Shown: positions 42,405-51,746, numbered from the stretch's first letter. The stretch is 64,000 nt of DNA from Pigmentiphaga litoralis (GCF_013408655.1 NZ_JACCBP010000001.1:2790001-2854000); one strand, 5' to 3'. Made by a program: numbers and translations. Notes: generated by a model not told the origin, from the letters alone.

Positions 42405-42528
42405 GCGCCGAACTCATCCTTCCTGTACGCCACGGACTACGCCGGTGCGGTGATATAACGTCGCCATCGGGATCAAGTCTTGCGACGATCCGCGGCAATC
42501 AGTGCAGCGTCGATCAAAGAGAGGAATC

Positions 42529-43077
42529 ATGACGACTCAGAACGAAAAGGCCGTATTCGGCGGCGGGTGCTTTTGGTGTGTCGAAGCCGTATTCCAGCAG
42601 TTGCAGGGCGTGACCAAGGTCGAATCGGGCTACGCAGGTGGCCATGTGGATCGCCCGACCTACCATCAGGTCTGCGACGGCAACACCGGGCACATCGAAG
42701 TTGCCGAGGTCACGTTCGATCCGTCGGTCATTACCTATAAGGAACTGCTGACGGTCTTCTTTGCGTCGCACGACCCGACCACCCTGGATCGCCAGGGCAA
42801 CGACGCCGGTCCGCAATACCGGTCGGCCATCTTCTGGCAGACCCCCGACCAGCGCGAACTGGCCAACGCCTATATGGAAGAACTGTCGGCAGCGAATACC
42901 TTCGGCGCGCCGATCGTGACCAAACTCCTTCCGCCCGCCAAGGTCTGGCCGGCCGAGGACTATCACCGGGACTACTTCCTGCGTAATCCGGGTCAGGGCT
43001 ATTGCGCGGTCGTGATCGCACCCAAGGTGGCGAAACTGCGCAAGACCTTTGCCGACAAGCTGAAGACGCCAGCCTGA
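42529..43077 (+). CDS. msrA: Peptide methionine-S-sulfoxide reductase A
   Basis: This 182-residue enzyme reduces the S-epimer of methionine sulfoxide. The catalytic Cys lies in GGCFWCVEAVF, with GYAGGHVDRPTYHQVC and GHIEVAEVTFDP as further family blocks and YHRDYFLRNPGQGYC carrying the C-terminal Cys available for recycling. GAGAGGA 8 nt upstream supports the ATG at 42529. No msrB is adjacent. Confidence 0.96.
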   Translation: MTTQNEKAVFGGGCFWCVEAVFQQLQGVTKVESGYAGGHVDRPTYHQVCDGNTGHIEVAEVTFDPSVITYKELLTVFFASHDPTTLDRQGNDAGPQYRSAIFWQTPDQRELANAYMEELSAANTFGAPIVTKLLPPAKVWPAEDYHRDYFLRNPGQGYCAVVIAPKVAKLRKTFADKLKTPA

Positions 43078-43118
43078 CGTTTTTTTCCGCTGTCGACGCA
43101 GTCTGCACCGCACGCAAA

Positions 43119-43155
43119 AAGGGCGGGATCACCGAAGTGATCCCGCCCTTGTCAC
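43119..43155 (-). terminator. Rho-independent terminator for the branched-chain binding protein gene
   Basis: A perfect 14-bp stem (43119-43132 with 43137-43150, tetraloop CGAA) carries AAAAA on its left, which is a U-run when read on the minus strand. The plus-strand side lacks a T-run. Confidence 0.85.
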
Positions 43156-43171
43156 ATGCCCTGCAGGAAGA

Positions 43172-44314
43172 TCAGCGCACCACGGCCAGTTCCGACCGGT
43201 CGGCGCCCTTGTAGGTGTACAGCGTCAGTGCGCCGTTCTTGATGTCGCCGTTCTTGTCGAACGTGATCGGGCCCGTGACGCCCTTGTAGCTGATCTTGTA
43301 CAGTTCGGGACCGTACTTGGCCGGGTCCGACGAATTGGCTTTCTTCATGGCTTCGACCATCACCATCATGGCGTCGTACACGTAAGGCGCATACAGCTGG
43401 ACGTCGCTGTTGAAGCGCTTCTTGTACTTGGCGCGGAAGGCGTCCATCGTCGTCTTCTGTTCGCCGGCCACGCCACCCGCTTCGGCGCACACCACCTTGC
43501 CGTTGCCGATCGCATCACCCGCCAGACGCGACAGCGACGTGGTGCAGATGCCGTCGCCGCCCATCAGGTGCGCGTCGATGCCCAGCGCCTTCATCTGGCG
43601 CAGCATCGGGCCGGCCACCGCGTCCATGCCGCCAAAGAACACCACGTCGGGCTTGTTGGCCTTCATGGAGGTCAGGATGGCCTGGAAGTCGGTGGCCTTG
43701 TCGGTGGTGTACTGACGGCTGACGACCTTGCCGCCCGCAGCGGCCGCCGACTTGGCAAATTCTTCGGCCACGCCCTGGCCGTACGCGGTGCGATCGTCGA
43801 CCACGGCAAAGTTCTTGGCCTTCAGTTCCTTGACTGCGTAGCGGCCGAGCGTGCCACCCAGCTGGCCGTCGTTGGCGACCACGCGGAACGTGGTGTCGTA
43901 GCCCTGCTTGGTATAGGCCGTGCCGGTGGAGGCCGGCGAGATCTGCACGATGCCCGCGTCGTAGTAGATCTTGGAGGCCGGGATCGACGTGCCGGTGTTC
44001 AGGTGGCCGATCACGCCGTTGACCTTGGCGTCGACCAGCTTCTGGGCAGCTGCCGTGCCCTGCTTGGGATCGGACGCATCGTCTTCGGCCAGCAGTTCGA
44101 ACTTCACTTTCTTGCCGCCCAGCGTGACACCCGCGGCGTTCAGGTCTTCCACCGCCATGCGCGCGCTGTTTTCCATATCCTTGCCCAGGTGGGCGATGGG
44201 GCCGGTGGTGGGCGCAACGTGTCCGAGCTTGACCACGACTTCTTGGGCCAGGGCGCCAAAGGACACCAAGGTCAGGCCGGCGGCCAGGGCGAACGGAAGC
44301 AAACGAGTAGACAT
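43172..44314 (-). CDS. Branched-chain amino acid ABC transporter binding protein (LivJ/LivK family)
   Basis: This 380-residue periplasmic type I binding protein has a signal peptide (STRLLPFALAAGLTLVSFGALAQ). Family pattern: VVVKLGHVAPTTGPIAHLGKDMENSARMAVEDLNAAG, GVIGHLNTGTSIPASKIY, VVANDGQLGGTLGRYAV and KPDVVFFGGMDAVAGPMLRQM. GGAG 5 nt upstream supports ATG 44314. No livHMGF permease or ATPase genes are adjacent, so it is an orphan receptor in this window. Ligands may include leucine, isoleucine and valine or aromatic compounds. Confidence 0.93.
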   Translation of the reverse strand: MSTRLLPFALAAGLTLVSFGALAQEVVVKLGHVAPTTGPIAHLGKDMENSARMAVEDLNAAGVTLGGKKVKFELLAEDDASDPKQGTAAAQKLVDAKVNGVIGHLNTGTSIPASKIYYDAGIVQISPASTGTAYTKQGYDTTFRVVANDGQLGGTLGRYAVKELKAKNFAVVDDRTAYGQGVAEEFAKSAAAAGGKVVSRQYTTDKATDFQAILTSMKANKPDVVFFGGMDAVAGPMLRQMKALGIDAHLMGGDGICTTSLSRLAGDAIGNGKVVCAEAGGVAGEQKTTMDAFRAKYKKRFNSDVQLYAPYVYDAMMVMVEAMKKANSSDPAKYGPELYKISYKGVTGPITFDKNGDIKNGALTLYTYKGADRSELAVVR

Positions 44315-44408
44315 GGACACTCCAGGGGTTCGTGCCGCTGGGCCCGCTGCGCCAGCGTACAATTTCGCAGCAACAAACATACATGAAAAACCGCACATCA
44401 GGGTCGAT

Positions 44409-45422
44409 ATGTCGAGACACTCATGGACACGGCGCGCCCTGCTAAGCGCCGCCGTTGCCACCGCCTGCAGCGCGCTTGCGCCCGCCTTTGCCCAGACACC
44501 CTCCACGCCTGCCTGGCCCACCCACCCGCTGCGCTTCATCGTGCCCTACCCGCCCGGCGGCCCGCTGGACGTCATGGCCCGCGCACTGGCGGAAAAGCTG
44601 CGGGTCAGCCTGGGCCAGACCGTGGTGGTCGAAAACAAGCCCGGCGCCGGCGGCAACATCGGCGCAGACCTGGTGGCCAAGGCCACGCCCGACGGCTACA
44701 CCCTGGTCATGGGCGCCGTCGCAACGCACGCGATCAACCCCGCGCTGTTCCCCAACATTCCGTACGACGCCATCAAGGACTTTGCGCCGATCACGCTGGT
44801 CGCGTCCGTGCCGAATGTGCTGGTCATGAATCCGGCCACGGCCGACAAGCTCGGCATCCGCAACGTGGCCGACCTGCTGGCCTACGCGCGCAAGAACCCG
44901 GGCAAGCTGAACATGGGGTCGGGTGGCAATGGCAGCGCGGGCCATCTGGCCGGCGAACTGCTCAAGGCCCGCGCGCAGGTGTTCGCCGCGCACATCCCGT
45001 ATCCGGGGTCCGTGCCCGCGCAGCTTGCGCTGCTCGGCGCGCAGACCGACTTCATGTTCGACAACCTGGCATCGGCCGCGCCGCTGATCGCGTCGGGCAA
45101 GTTGAAGGCGCTGGCCGTGACCACCGCCGCCCCGTCGCCCCTGCTGCCCGGCGTACCGACCCTGATGCAGGCAGGAATCAAGAACTTTGACCTGGGCACG
45201 TGGTTCGGCGTCTTCACCACCGGCCGCACCCCGGCACCGGTGGTGCAGCGCCTGAGCGAGGCGACCATGGCCGCCTTGCGCAGCCCCGACGTGCGTCAGC
45301 GGCTCGAAGCCATGGGGTCGGACGCCGAACCCACCACGCCCGACGCCTTCGCGGCCCTGGTCAAGGCCGACCTGGCCAAGTACGCCGAGATCGTGAAGGT
45401 GTCGGGCGCCAAGCTCAACTGA
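44409..45422 (+). CDS. Bug family periplasmic solute-binding protein, possible Tat substrate
   Basis: This 337-residue TctC-like protein has an N-terminus [26 protein letters not shown] with an RR pair just before the hydrophobic core, compatible with Tat export but lacking a full consensus. The Bug loops are [19 protein letters not shown] and [11 protein letters not shown]. It is divergent from the LivJ-type gene (94-bp gap) and convergent with the LuxR-type gene, overlapping it by 8 nt. It is the Bug gene closest to tctBA and the best candidate for its binding protein, though on a separate transcript. Confidence 0.92.
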   Translation: MSRHSWTRRALLSAAVATACSALAPAFAQTPSTPAWPTHPLRFIVPYPPGGPLDVMARALAEKLRVSLGQTVVVENKPGAGGNIGADLVAKATPDGYTLVMGAVATHAINPALFPNIPYDAIKDFAPITLVASVPNVLVMNPATADKLGIRNVADLLAYARKNPGKLNMGSGGNGSAGHLAGELLKARAQVFAAHIPYPGSVPAQLALLGAQTDFMFDNLASAAPLIASGKLKALAVTTAAPSPLLPGVPTLMQAGIKNFDLGTWFGVFTTGRTPAPVVQRLSEATMAALRSPDVRQRLEAMGSDAEPTTPDAFAALVKADLAKYAEIVKVSGAKLN

Positions 45423-45909
45423 GCCGGTGGATGGTGGATCCGGTCTGGGCGCCGGATCCCCCGCTGGCCGCACCGCCACCCGGCCGCGCCGCCGGAGGCA
45501 CGACAGGGATGGCGCCCGCGATCGATCCCGCAGGGGCGGCGGACATCGGGGCCGGCCCCGGCGCCGCGCCAGGTCCGCCCATCGCCGGCATGCCGGTTCC
45601 CGCTGCCAAGGCAGGCGCCCCCGGTTCGGCCAGCATGGGCTGCCCCAACGGCGCGCCTGTTTTCATCTGCGACATGAGCCAGTCGATATATCGGGTGTGA
45701 ACGCGCGCGGAGAGTTCGACGGCGTTGCGTACGCCCAACTTCGCCATCACGCGGGCCCGGTGGACCTCAACCGTACGGGTGGAGATGCCCAGCCTGTCGG
45801 CTATCACCTTGTTGGCGCGGCCTTCGAGCAGCAAAGCCATCACTTCTCGTTCACGCGGCGTAAGCCGATTGGTCCATTCTTGTTCGCCGGGATAGTTGTG
45901 CGCCGCCAT
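45415..45909 (-). CDS. LuxR-type HTH regulator with low-complexity C-terminal tail
   Basis: This 164-residue protein starts at ATG 45909 with GGAAGG upstream. Residues 10-75 are a complete LuxR/FixJ-type DNA-binding domain ([53 protein letters not shown]). There is no receiver or ligand domain. Residues 90-164 are almost only Gly, Ala, Pro, Ser and Met ([21 protein letters not shown]). It is divergent from tctBA, with two inverted repeats in the gap. Control of tctBA is inferred. The tail is unusual and could be a disordered interaction segment. Confidence 0.82.
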   Translation of the reverse strand: MAAHNYPGEQEWTNRLTPREREVMALLLEGRANKVIADRLGISTRTVEVHRARVMAKLGVRNAVELSARVHTRYIDWLMSQMKTGAPLGQPMLAEPGAPALAAGTGMPAMGGPGAAPGPAPMSAAPAGSIAGAIPVVPPAARPGGGAASGGSGAQTGSTIHRLS

Positions 45910-45999
45910 GTTGCCTTCCTTGAACTTCGTGATCGTGTGGCAGATAAGGACTAGCCACACTGGTAAGCCAAGTCTTGCAGGGTTCAAAAGACAGAAAAA

Positions 46000-46056
46000 C
46001 TGTCAACACTGACAGGCTCCTGAAAGCGCGCACAAGCAGGTGGGACCAAGTTCCCA
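46000..46056. promoter_or_regulatory. Two inverted repeats between luxR-type gene and tctBA
   Basis: CTGTCA-ACAC-TGACAG (46000-46015) has perfect 6-bp arms; TGGGA-N6-TCCCA (46041-46056) has 5-bp arms. They lie 90-145 bp from the regulator start and 120-177 bp from tctB, in an unusually AT-rich gap for this window. They are candidate operators for the LuxR-type protein; the rest of the 267-bp gap shows no gene. Confidence 0.5.
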
Positions 46057-46176
46057 CATTTCCACCGATTGTCGGGAAAACCCCGAGCAACCGGCGCGAA
46101 AATCATCGTTGCGGCACGAATCTCTTCAGCTAACATTCGCGGCTTGCTAGTGAAGTCAGATAGGAGCCCACTTCCA

Positions 46177-46641
46177 ATGCGTATTCGGTCACAACAAAAC
46201 TTCTGGTCCGGCTTGATGTTCATTGCCATCGGAATATTCTTCGCCGGCAACGCCGTCGAGTATTCCATGGGCACGGCCGCCAAAATGGGCCCTGGCTATT
46301 TTCCCTTCTGGCTCGGGGTCATTCTCGCGTTGCTGGGTGTAGTCATCGGCATCTCGGGTCTTTCGGCCAAAGCCATCCCAACCAAAGTCGAAGGTTGGGA
46401 TTTCCGCGTCATGTTCCTGGTTCTCGGTTCGGTCATTCTGTTCGGTGCCCTGCTGCGTCCCCTCGGTATCTACGTTTCGATTTTTATCCTTGTCGTGCTC
46501 AGTAGCTTTGCCAGCCACGAGTTCAACTGGAAAGTCGCTGTCATCAACGCACTCTGCCTGGCAGTTTTCGCCTGGGCGGTGTTCGTCAAGGGTCTGGGAT
46601 TGATTTTCCCGCTTTGGCCCACCTTCCTCGGCCTGAATTAA
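46177..46641 (+). CDS. tctB: Tripartite tricarboxylate transporter, small permease TctB
   Basis: This 154-residue subunit has four membrane helices, visible as FWSGLMFIAIGIFFAGNAVEY, GPGYFPFWLGVILALLGVVIGISGL, FRVMFLVLGSVILFGALLRPLGIYVSIFILVVLSSFAS and VAVINALCLAVFAWAVFVKGLGLIFPLWP. AGGAG lies 8 nt upstream of ATG 46177. TctB pairs with TctA (10-nt gap) in a proton- or sodium-driven carboxylate importer that needs a Bug/TctC protein. It uses more A/T at third positions than its neighbours. Confidence 0.93.
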   Translation: MRIRSQQNFWSGLMFIAIGIFFAGNAVEYSMGTAAKMGPGYFPFWLGVILALLGVVIGISGLSAKAIPTKVEGWDFRVMFLVLGSVILFGALLRPLGIYVSIFILVVLSSFASHEFNWKVAVINALCLAVFAWAVFVKGLGLIFPLWPTFLGLN

Positions 46642-46651
46642 GGAGCCCCGC

Positions 46652-48154
46652 ATGGAATTGTTTGACCACCTTGCGTTGGGTTTTTCCACCGCGCTGTCGT
46701 TTCAGAACATCATCTACGCGTTTCTTGGCGCGTTGATCGGAACGCTGGTTGGCGTGTTGCCTGGTCTGGGTCCCGTGCCCACCATCGCAATGCTGTTGCC
46801 AATCACGTACGCACTGCCCCCTATCGCCGGCCTGATCATGCTTGCCGGTATTTACTACGGCGCGCAGTACGGTGGTTCCACGACCGCCATTCTGGTGAAC
46901 CTGCCAGGTGAAACGTCGGCTGTGGTGACGTGTCTGGACGGGTACCAGATGGCCCGTCGAGGACGTGCCGGTCAGGCACTGTCGATCGCGGCACTGGGCT
47001 CGTTCTTCGCAGGCTGCGTGGCAACGATCCTGTTGGCTGCCTTCGCACCTCCGCTGGCTGAAGTGGCATTCCAGTTCGGTCCTGCCGAATACTTCTCGCT
47101 GATGGTCCTGGGTCTGGTCGGCGCCGTGGTGCTGGCATCGGGCTCCCTGGTCAAGGCAATCTGCATGATCTTGCTGGGTCTGCTGCTGGGCATGGTCGGT
47201 ACCGACGTGAACTCGGGTGTTGCCCGCTTCTCGTTCGGCATTCCGGAACTGACCGACGGTATCGACTTTGCCGCGGTCGCCATGGGCGTGTTCGGTTTCT
47301 CTGAAATCATGAACAACGTTCAGCAGAAAGAAGAGCGCGAGGTTTTCCTCGACAAGATCAGCCACCTGTATCCCGACTGGGACGACATCAAGGCGGCAAC
47401 GGGTCCGGTTCTGCGTGGTACGGCCATTGGTTCGGCACTGGGCATCCTGCCAGGCGGCGGCGCTGTGATGGCATCGTTCGCGTCCTACACGATCGAAAAG
47501 AAGATCGCCAAGCATCCTGAACTGTTCGGTACTGGCGCGATCCAGGGTGTGGCAGGTCCGGAATCGGCAAACAACGCCGCTTCGCAAACCTCGTTCATTC
47601 CGCTGCTGACGCTGGGTATCCCGGGCAACGCCGTGATGGCGCTGATGGTCGGTGCCATGACCATCCACAACATCCAGCCGGGTCCTCAGGTCATGACCGC
47701 GAACCCGGAACTGTTCTGGGGTCTGATCGCCTCGATGTGGATCGGTAACCTGATGCTGGTGATTCTGAACCTGCCGCTGATCGGTCTGTGGGTCAAGCTG
47801 CTGAAGGTGCCTTACCGCATCCTGTACCCCGCAATTCTGATGATCTGCTCGATCGGTGTGTACACGCTGAACTACAACGTGTTCGACATCTGGATGACGG
47901 CATTCTTCGGTTTCGTGGGCTACGTGTGGTCGAAGCTGAAGTGCGAAGGCGCACCGCTGCTGCTGGGCCTGGTCCTGGGCCCCATGATGGAAGAAAACTT
48001 CCGCCGCGCACTGCTGCTGTCGCGTGGTGAGTTCTCTACCTTCGTGACCCGTCCGCTGTCGCTGTCGCTGCTGATCATCGCCGCCATCCTGGTGCTGATC
48101 GTGGCCTCGCCATCGATCCGGAAGAAGCGCGAAGAAACCTTCGTGGAAGACTGA
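46652..48154 (+). CDS. tctA: Tripartite tricarboxylate transporter, large permease TctA
   Basis: This 500-residue, about 12-helix main transport subunit has duplicated glycine/proline motifs that mark the family: ALIGTLVGVLPGLGPVPTIAMLLP near the N-terminus and GTAIGSALGILPGGGAVMASF at about residues 255-275, with YGGSTTAILVNLPGE and GPESANNAASQTSFIPLLTLGIPG as substrate-loop regions. It probably imports a di- or tricarboxylate delivered by a Bug protein. It is preceded directly by tctB and ended by a strong terminator. Codon choice is more uniform than in neighbours (many GGT Gly and CTG Leu), suggesting high expression. Confidence 0.95.
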   Translation: MELFDHLALGFSTALSFQNIIYAFLGALIGTLVGVLPGLGPVPTIAMLLPITYALPPIAGLIMLAGIYYGAQYGGSTTAILVNLPGETSAVVTCLDGYQMARRGRAGQALSIAALGSFFAGCVATILLAAFAPPLAEVAFQFGPAEYFSLMVLGLVGAVVLASGSLVKAICMILLGLLLGMVGTDVNSGVARFSFGIPELTDGIDFAAVAMGVFGFSEIMNNVQQKEEREVFLDKISHLYPDWDDIKAATGPVLRGTAIGSALGILPGGGAVMASFASYTIEKKIAKHPELFGTGAIQGVAGPESANNAASQTSFIPLLTLGIPGNAVMALMVGAMTIHNIQPGPQVMTANPELFWGLIASMWIGNLMLVILNLPLIGLWVKLLKVPYRILYPAILMICSIGVYTLNYNVFDIWMTAFFGFVGYVWSKLKCEGAPLLLGLVLGPMMEENFRRALLLSRGEFSTFVTRPLSLSLLIIAAILVLIVASPSIRKKREETFVED

Positions 48155-48198
48155 TCGACACAGGCTGCGCACTAGCACGCAGCCTGGATCGAACGCAG

Positions 48199-48227
48199 AA
48201 AGGCGTCCTTCGGGACGCCTTTTTTTC
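48199..48227 (+). terminator. Rho-independent terminator of tctBA
   Basis: A 10-bp stem AAAGGCGTCC / GGACGCCTTT with a TTCG tetraloop (48209-48212) is followed by a T-run. Confidence 0.93.
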
Positions 48228-48274
48228 GTCCGCGTCTTTACGCTAGACTTCACCTCTACTTACGGAGAGCCCCT

Positions 48275-49177
48275 ATGTCATCGATCGGATCCAGAACTTA
48301 CGAAGCCACGACACCTGTTGATGTGGCCTTCATCGGTCTGGGCGTCATGGGATTTCCCATGGCCGGCCACCTTGCCCGCGCGGGTCACAACGTGACCGTG
48401 TACAACCGGTCTTCCGCCAAGGCGCAGGCATGGGTCGACGAGTTCGGCGGCGCGCATGCGCCCACCCCGCGCGAAGCCGCCGCCAAGGCCGATATCGTTT
48501 TCTCGTGCGTCGGCAATGACGACGATCTGCGCAGCGTCATGCTGGGCGACGACGGCGCGCTGGCGGGCCTGCGCCCCGGCACGCTGCTGGTCGACCACAC
48601 CACCGCATCGGCCAAGGTGGCGCGTGAACTGTATGAAGCCGCCAAGGCAAGACAGGTGTCGTTCGTGGACGCCCCGGTGTCGGGCGGCCAGGCTGGCGCC
48701 GTCAACGGCGTGCTGACCGTCATGTGTGGCGGCGATGTCGATGCATTCGATCGTGCCCTGCCGGTCGGGTCGGTCTATGCGCGCGCATTCACGCGCATTG
48801 GCGACGTTGGCGCGGGCCAGCTGGCCAAGATGTGCAATCAGATCTGCATTGCCGGGATCGTGCAGGGCCTGTCCGAAGCGATCGCCTTCGGCAAGAACGC
48901 CGACCTGGACATGAAGTTGGTGCTGGACGTGATCGCCAAGGGCGCGGCGCAAAGCTGGCAGATGGAAAACCGCGGCGGCACGATGGTCGACGACAAGTTC
49001 GATTTCGGCTTTGCGGTGGACTGGATGCGCAAGGACCTGAACCTGGTGCTGGACGAAGCGCGCCTGAACGGTTCGCGCGTGCCCATGACGGCGCTGGTCG
49101 ACCAGTTCTATGCCGACGTGCAACAGATGGGCGGCAGCCGGTGGGATACCTCGTCGCTGGTCAAGCGGCTGGTCTGA
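48275..49177 (+). CDS. NAD(P)-dependent beta-hydroxyacid dehydrogenase (3-hydroxyisobutyrate dehydrogenase family)
   Basis: This 300-residue enzyme has an N-terminal Rossmann domain with VAFIGLGVMGFPMAGHLARAGH, the substrate-binding DAPVSGGQAGAVNGVLTVMCGG and the catalytic Lys in GAGQLAKMCNQ, then an all-helical C-terminal domain. The family includes 3-hydroxyisobutyrate, tartronate semialdehyde and 6-phosphogluconate-like dehydrogenases; specificity is not evident. It carries a 15-residue N-terminal extension before the Rossmann strand. It follows the tctBA terminator and so has its own promoter; its 3' end overlaps mobB by 17 nt. Confidence 0.88.
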   Translation: MSSIGSRTYEATTPVDVAFIGLGVMGFPMAGHLARAGHNVTVYNRSSAKAQAWVDEFGGAHAPTPREAAAKADIVFSCVGNDDDLRSVMLGDDGALAGLRPGTLLVDHTTASAKVARELYEAAKARQVSFVDAPVSGGQAGAVNGVLTVMCGGDVDAFDRALPVGSVYARAFTRIGDVGAGQLAKMCNQICIAGIVQGLSEAIAFGKNADLDMKLVLDVIAKGAAQSWQMENRGGTMVDDKFDFGFAVDWMRKDLNLVLDEARLNGSRVPMTALVDQFYADVQQMGGSRWDTSSLVKRLV

Positions 49178-49709
49178 GCACCCGCAAGGTATCGTCCAGG
49201 GGCCACGCCAGATCGACGACAAGGTTGGCGATGCCTTCCATGTCGTCCAGGTGCGCGCGGGGCAGCGTGGTGGGGGGCCCATCGGTGGCGCCCTCACCCG
49301 CATCGCTGATGATCGCGCCGATGCTACTGTCATCGGGATACAGCCAGGGCTTGGTGTTGCTTCGGCGGTGGATCTCGATCTTCACGTGCTTGTCACGCTT
49401 GAAGCCTTCCACCAGGATGAAATCGACCGCGCTCATGTGGCCCAGCAGATCGGCCAGGCGCGGCTCGCTTTCGTCCCGCAATTCGTGCATCAGGGCCCAT
49501 CGCGCGCCGGACGCCACCAGCACTTCCCTGGCGCCCGCTTCACGGTGCAGGTACGAATCCTTGCCGGGCTTGTCGATGTCGAACATATGGTGCGCGTGCT
49601 TGAGCGTCGACACCGTATAGCCGCGCGCATTCAGCACCGGTATGAGTTTGGCCAGCAGCGTGGTCTTGCCCGCGCCGCTCCATCCCGCCAATCCTAGAAC
49701 ACGCGTCAT
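49161..49709 (-). CDS. mobB: Molybdopterin-guanine dinucleotide biosynthesis adaptor MobB
   Basis: This 182-residue P-loop GTPase assists MobA in making MGD. Walker A is GWSGAGKTTLL (residues 9-19); the conserved STLKHAHHMFDIDKPGKDSYLHREAGA and FILVEGFKRDKHVKIEIHR follow. The start codon overlaps the moeA stop (TGATG). Third in the mobA-moeA-mobB operon, it is immediately relevant to the bis-MGD formate dehydrogenase encoded nearby. Confidence 0.95.
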   Translation of the reverse strand: MTRVLGLAGWSGAGKTTLLAKLIPVLNARGYTVSTLKHAHHMFDIDKPGKDSYLHREAGAREVLVASGARWALMHELRDESEPRLADLLGHMSAVDFILVEGFKRDKHVKIEIHRRSNTKPWLYPDDSSIGAIISDAGEGATDGPPTTLPRAHLDDMEGIANLVVDLAWPLDDTLRVLRPAA

Positions 49710-51028
49710 CAGGCCAGCCCGTCAAACGGCAGGACGTCAACCGTCTCGCCCGCCGCCACATTACCCTGGTCGTGGTGCAGCACCACCAGGCCATTGGCTT
49801 CGCTCATGCTGCGCAGAATGCCGGACCCTTGCGAGCCCGCCATGCGCACTTCCCAGCCGCCGCCCGCAGCCGGCGTTACGCTGCCACGCTGGTATTCCGT
49901 GCGCCCGGCCTTCTTGCGGATGGCGTTGACGCTGGTCGCGCGCAACAGCGGCATGGGGGCGACACGCGCGCCGCTCATGGCCAGCAGGGCATCACGCACC
50001 AGGGCATAGAACGTGACCATGACCGCCACCGGATTGCCCGGCAAGCCGAACAGCACGGCGTGGCGGCTGCCGCTGGCAATGCGTCCGATCGCCATGGGGC
50101 GGCCGGGCCGCATCGCAATGCGCCAGAACAGGACGTCTCCCAGCTTGGCCATGACCATCTTGGTGTAGTCGGCTTCGCCCACGCTCACGCCGCCCGACGT
50201 GATCACCACGTCGGCATTCGCCGCCGCGGCGGTAAAGGTGGCTTCGAGCGCGTCGGGGTCATCGCGCACCACACCCATGTCCAGGATCTCGACATTCAGG
50301 CGCTGCAGCATGCCCCACAGGGTGTAGCGATTGCTGTCATACACGCAGCCTTCGTCCAGCGTCTCGCCGATCGACCGCAATTCATTGCCGGTGGAAAAGA
50401 AGGCGACGCGCAGCCGGCGCACCACCGGCACTTCGGCCTGGCCCAAGGAGGCCAGCACACCCAGGTCGGCAGGCCGCAGCACGCGTCCGGCGACCAGGGC
50501 CGCTTCGCCCTTGGCCAGGTCTTCGCCGGCCAGGCGGCGGTTGTCGCCCGGCCGCACGATACCCGCGGGGATCGTGACCTGATCGCCATCGAGCTTGGTG
50601 AATTCCTGCGGGATGACGGTGTCCAGCCCATCGGGCATGACCGCGCCCGTCATGATGCGCACGCAGTCGCCCGGTGCAATGGCGTGCTGGCCTTCCTGGC
50701 CGGCCATCGCGCGCGATACGACTCGCAGGGTGGTCTCGGCGCCATCGGCCAGGTCCTGCCCGCGGAAGGCGTAGCCGTCCATCGCCGAGTTGTCGTGCGA
50801 CGGCACGTTGATCGCGGACACGATGTCGCGCGCCAGCACGCGGCCCAGCGCGGAACGCAGCGGGAGCATTTCAACCGCATTCAGACGTGGCACCAGGCGG
50901 TCGATGAAGGCGCGCGCCTGGTCGACCGACAAGGCGTTGGGATCGTAGCCGTTGATGCACGACGAAATCTCTTCGAGCGATGCGGGCACCGAGGCGGGCT
51001 GGGGAGCCGGGGACGGAGTGGACGTCAT
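49709..51028 (-). CDS. moeA: Molybdopterin molybdenumtransferase MoeA
   Basis: MoeA inserts molybdate into adenylylated molybdopterin. The 439-residue protein has domain motifs in order: HDNSAMDGYAFRGQDL (about 75-90), IMTGAVMPDGLDTVIPQE, the MoCF fold with VAFFSTGNEL and VVITSGGVSVGEADYTK, LFWRIAMRPGRPMAIG, LFGLPGNPVAVMVTF, and the C-terminal barrel. ATG 51028 is chosen over an upstream in-frame start because it lies 4 nt after the mobA stop. An 18-residue Pro/Ser-rich leader precedes the family start. Confidence 0.96.
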   Translation of the reverse strand: MTSTPSPAPQPASVPASLEEISSCINGYDPNALSVDQARAFIDRLVPRLNAVEMLPLRSALGRVLARDIVSAINVPSHDNSAMDGYAFRGQDLADGAETTLRVVSRAMAGQEGQHAIAPGDCVRIMTGAVMPDGLDTVIPQEFTKLDGDQVTIPAGIVRPGDNRRLAGEDLAKGEAALVAGRVLRPADLGVLASLGQAEVPVVRRLRVAFFSTGNELRSIGETLDEGCVYDSNRYTLWGMLQRLNVEILDMGVVRDDPDALEATFTAAAANADVVITSGGVSVGEADYTKMVMAKLGDVLFWRIAMRPGRPMAIGRIASGSRHAVLFGLPGNPVAVMVTFYALVRDALLAMSGARVAPMPLLRATSVNAIRKKAGRTEYQRGSVTPAAGGGWEVRMAGSQGSGILRSMSEANGLVVLHHDQGNVAAGETVDVLPFDGLA

Positions 51029-51032
51029 GATG

Positions 51033-51638
51033 TCAAAGCCGCTGCAGTTCGGCGATGGTATTGGCGCCGACGAACGCGTCGGCATCGTCGAAGCGGACTT
51101 CCACGCAGCGGTGCAGCGCGGTCCAGCTGTCGATCTTGCGGTTGCCTGCGGACGTGAAGGCGACCAGGCTGGCGAGCAGGTCGGCGCGCATCAGGCAGAA
51201 CACCGGCTGGGTACGCCAGACGGCGTCGCCGCCGTCCTGACCGGGCTCTTGCGTCGCCACCATGGCGATCTCGGCGTCTTCGGCTTCCAGCGCCGCGGCC
51301 AGCCGGTCCACCAGGTCATCGGGAAAGCGCGGCGTATCGCACGGCACCGTCACCAGATAGGCGGTTTCGCAGCGTTCCAGCGCGGTCACGAATCCGGCCA
51401 GCGGGCCTGGAAACCCCGACATGGAATCGGGCCACACCGGCACACCCATGGATTCATACGCACCCAGATTGCGGTTGGCGTTGATCATGACTTCGCCGAC
51501 CTGCGGCGACAGGCGCAACAAGGACAGCAGCGCCATCGGAATGCCCTGCACAGTCTGGAGGCCCTTGTCGACACCGCCCATGCGGGTCGCGCGGCCGCCG
51601 GCAAGAATGACGCCGGTGATGGAATTTTTGTCGATCAT
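51033..51638 (-). CDS. mobA: Molybdenum cofactor guanylyltransferase MobA
   Basis: MobA joins GTP to molybdopterin, forming MGD. The 201-residue protein has the nucleotide-binding N-terminus [20 protein letters not shown], then [31 protein letters not shown] and [13 protein letters not shown] (metal-binding Asp). Start at ATG 51638; the frame opens 23 codons upstream in non-coding sequence. A TATACT lies 10 nt before the ATG, so a very short leader is possible. First gene of the mobA-moeA-mobB operon, divergent from mrp by 189 bp. Confidence 0.95.
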   Translation of the reverse strand: MIDKNSITGVILAGGRATRMGGVDKGLQTVQGIPMALLSLLRLSPQVGEVMINANRNLGAYESMGVPVWPDSMSGFPGPLAGFVTALERCETAYLVTVPCDTPRFPDDLVDRLAAALEAEDAEIAMVATQEPGQDGGDAVWRTQPVFCLMRADLLASLVAFTSAGNRKIDSWTALHRCVEVRFDDADAFVGANTIAELQRL

Positions 51639-51746
51639 GGGCGTCAGTATAAGGCGTGGCCTGCCTTGCTCATGGCGCAGCCCGCCGCGTGCCGGCGTCC
51701 CCGGCATTGCCGTCAGCGCCGCCCTCAGCGCCCCCGCCGGAGGGTC

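Noticed and set aside
42502..42528. Upstream ATG for msrA
   Set aside because: The strong ribosome site GAGAGGA is placed for the ATG at 42529, which also gives the family N-terminus.
43119..43150. msrA terminator on the plus strand
   Set aside because: The stem is perfect but the T-run exists only when read on the minus strand, so it belongs to the convergent binding-protein gene.
46586..48253. A 555-codon minus-strand frame opposite tctA, rich in Gln, Arg and His
   Set aside because: Shadow of tctA; the TctA product is unmistakable and the antisense frame has no family features.
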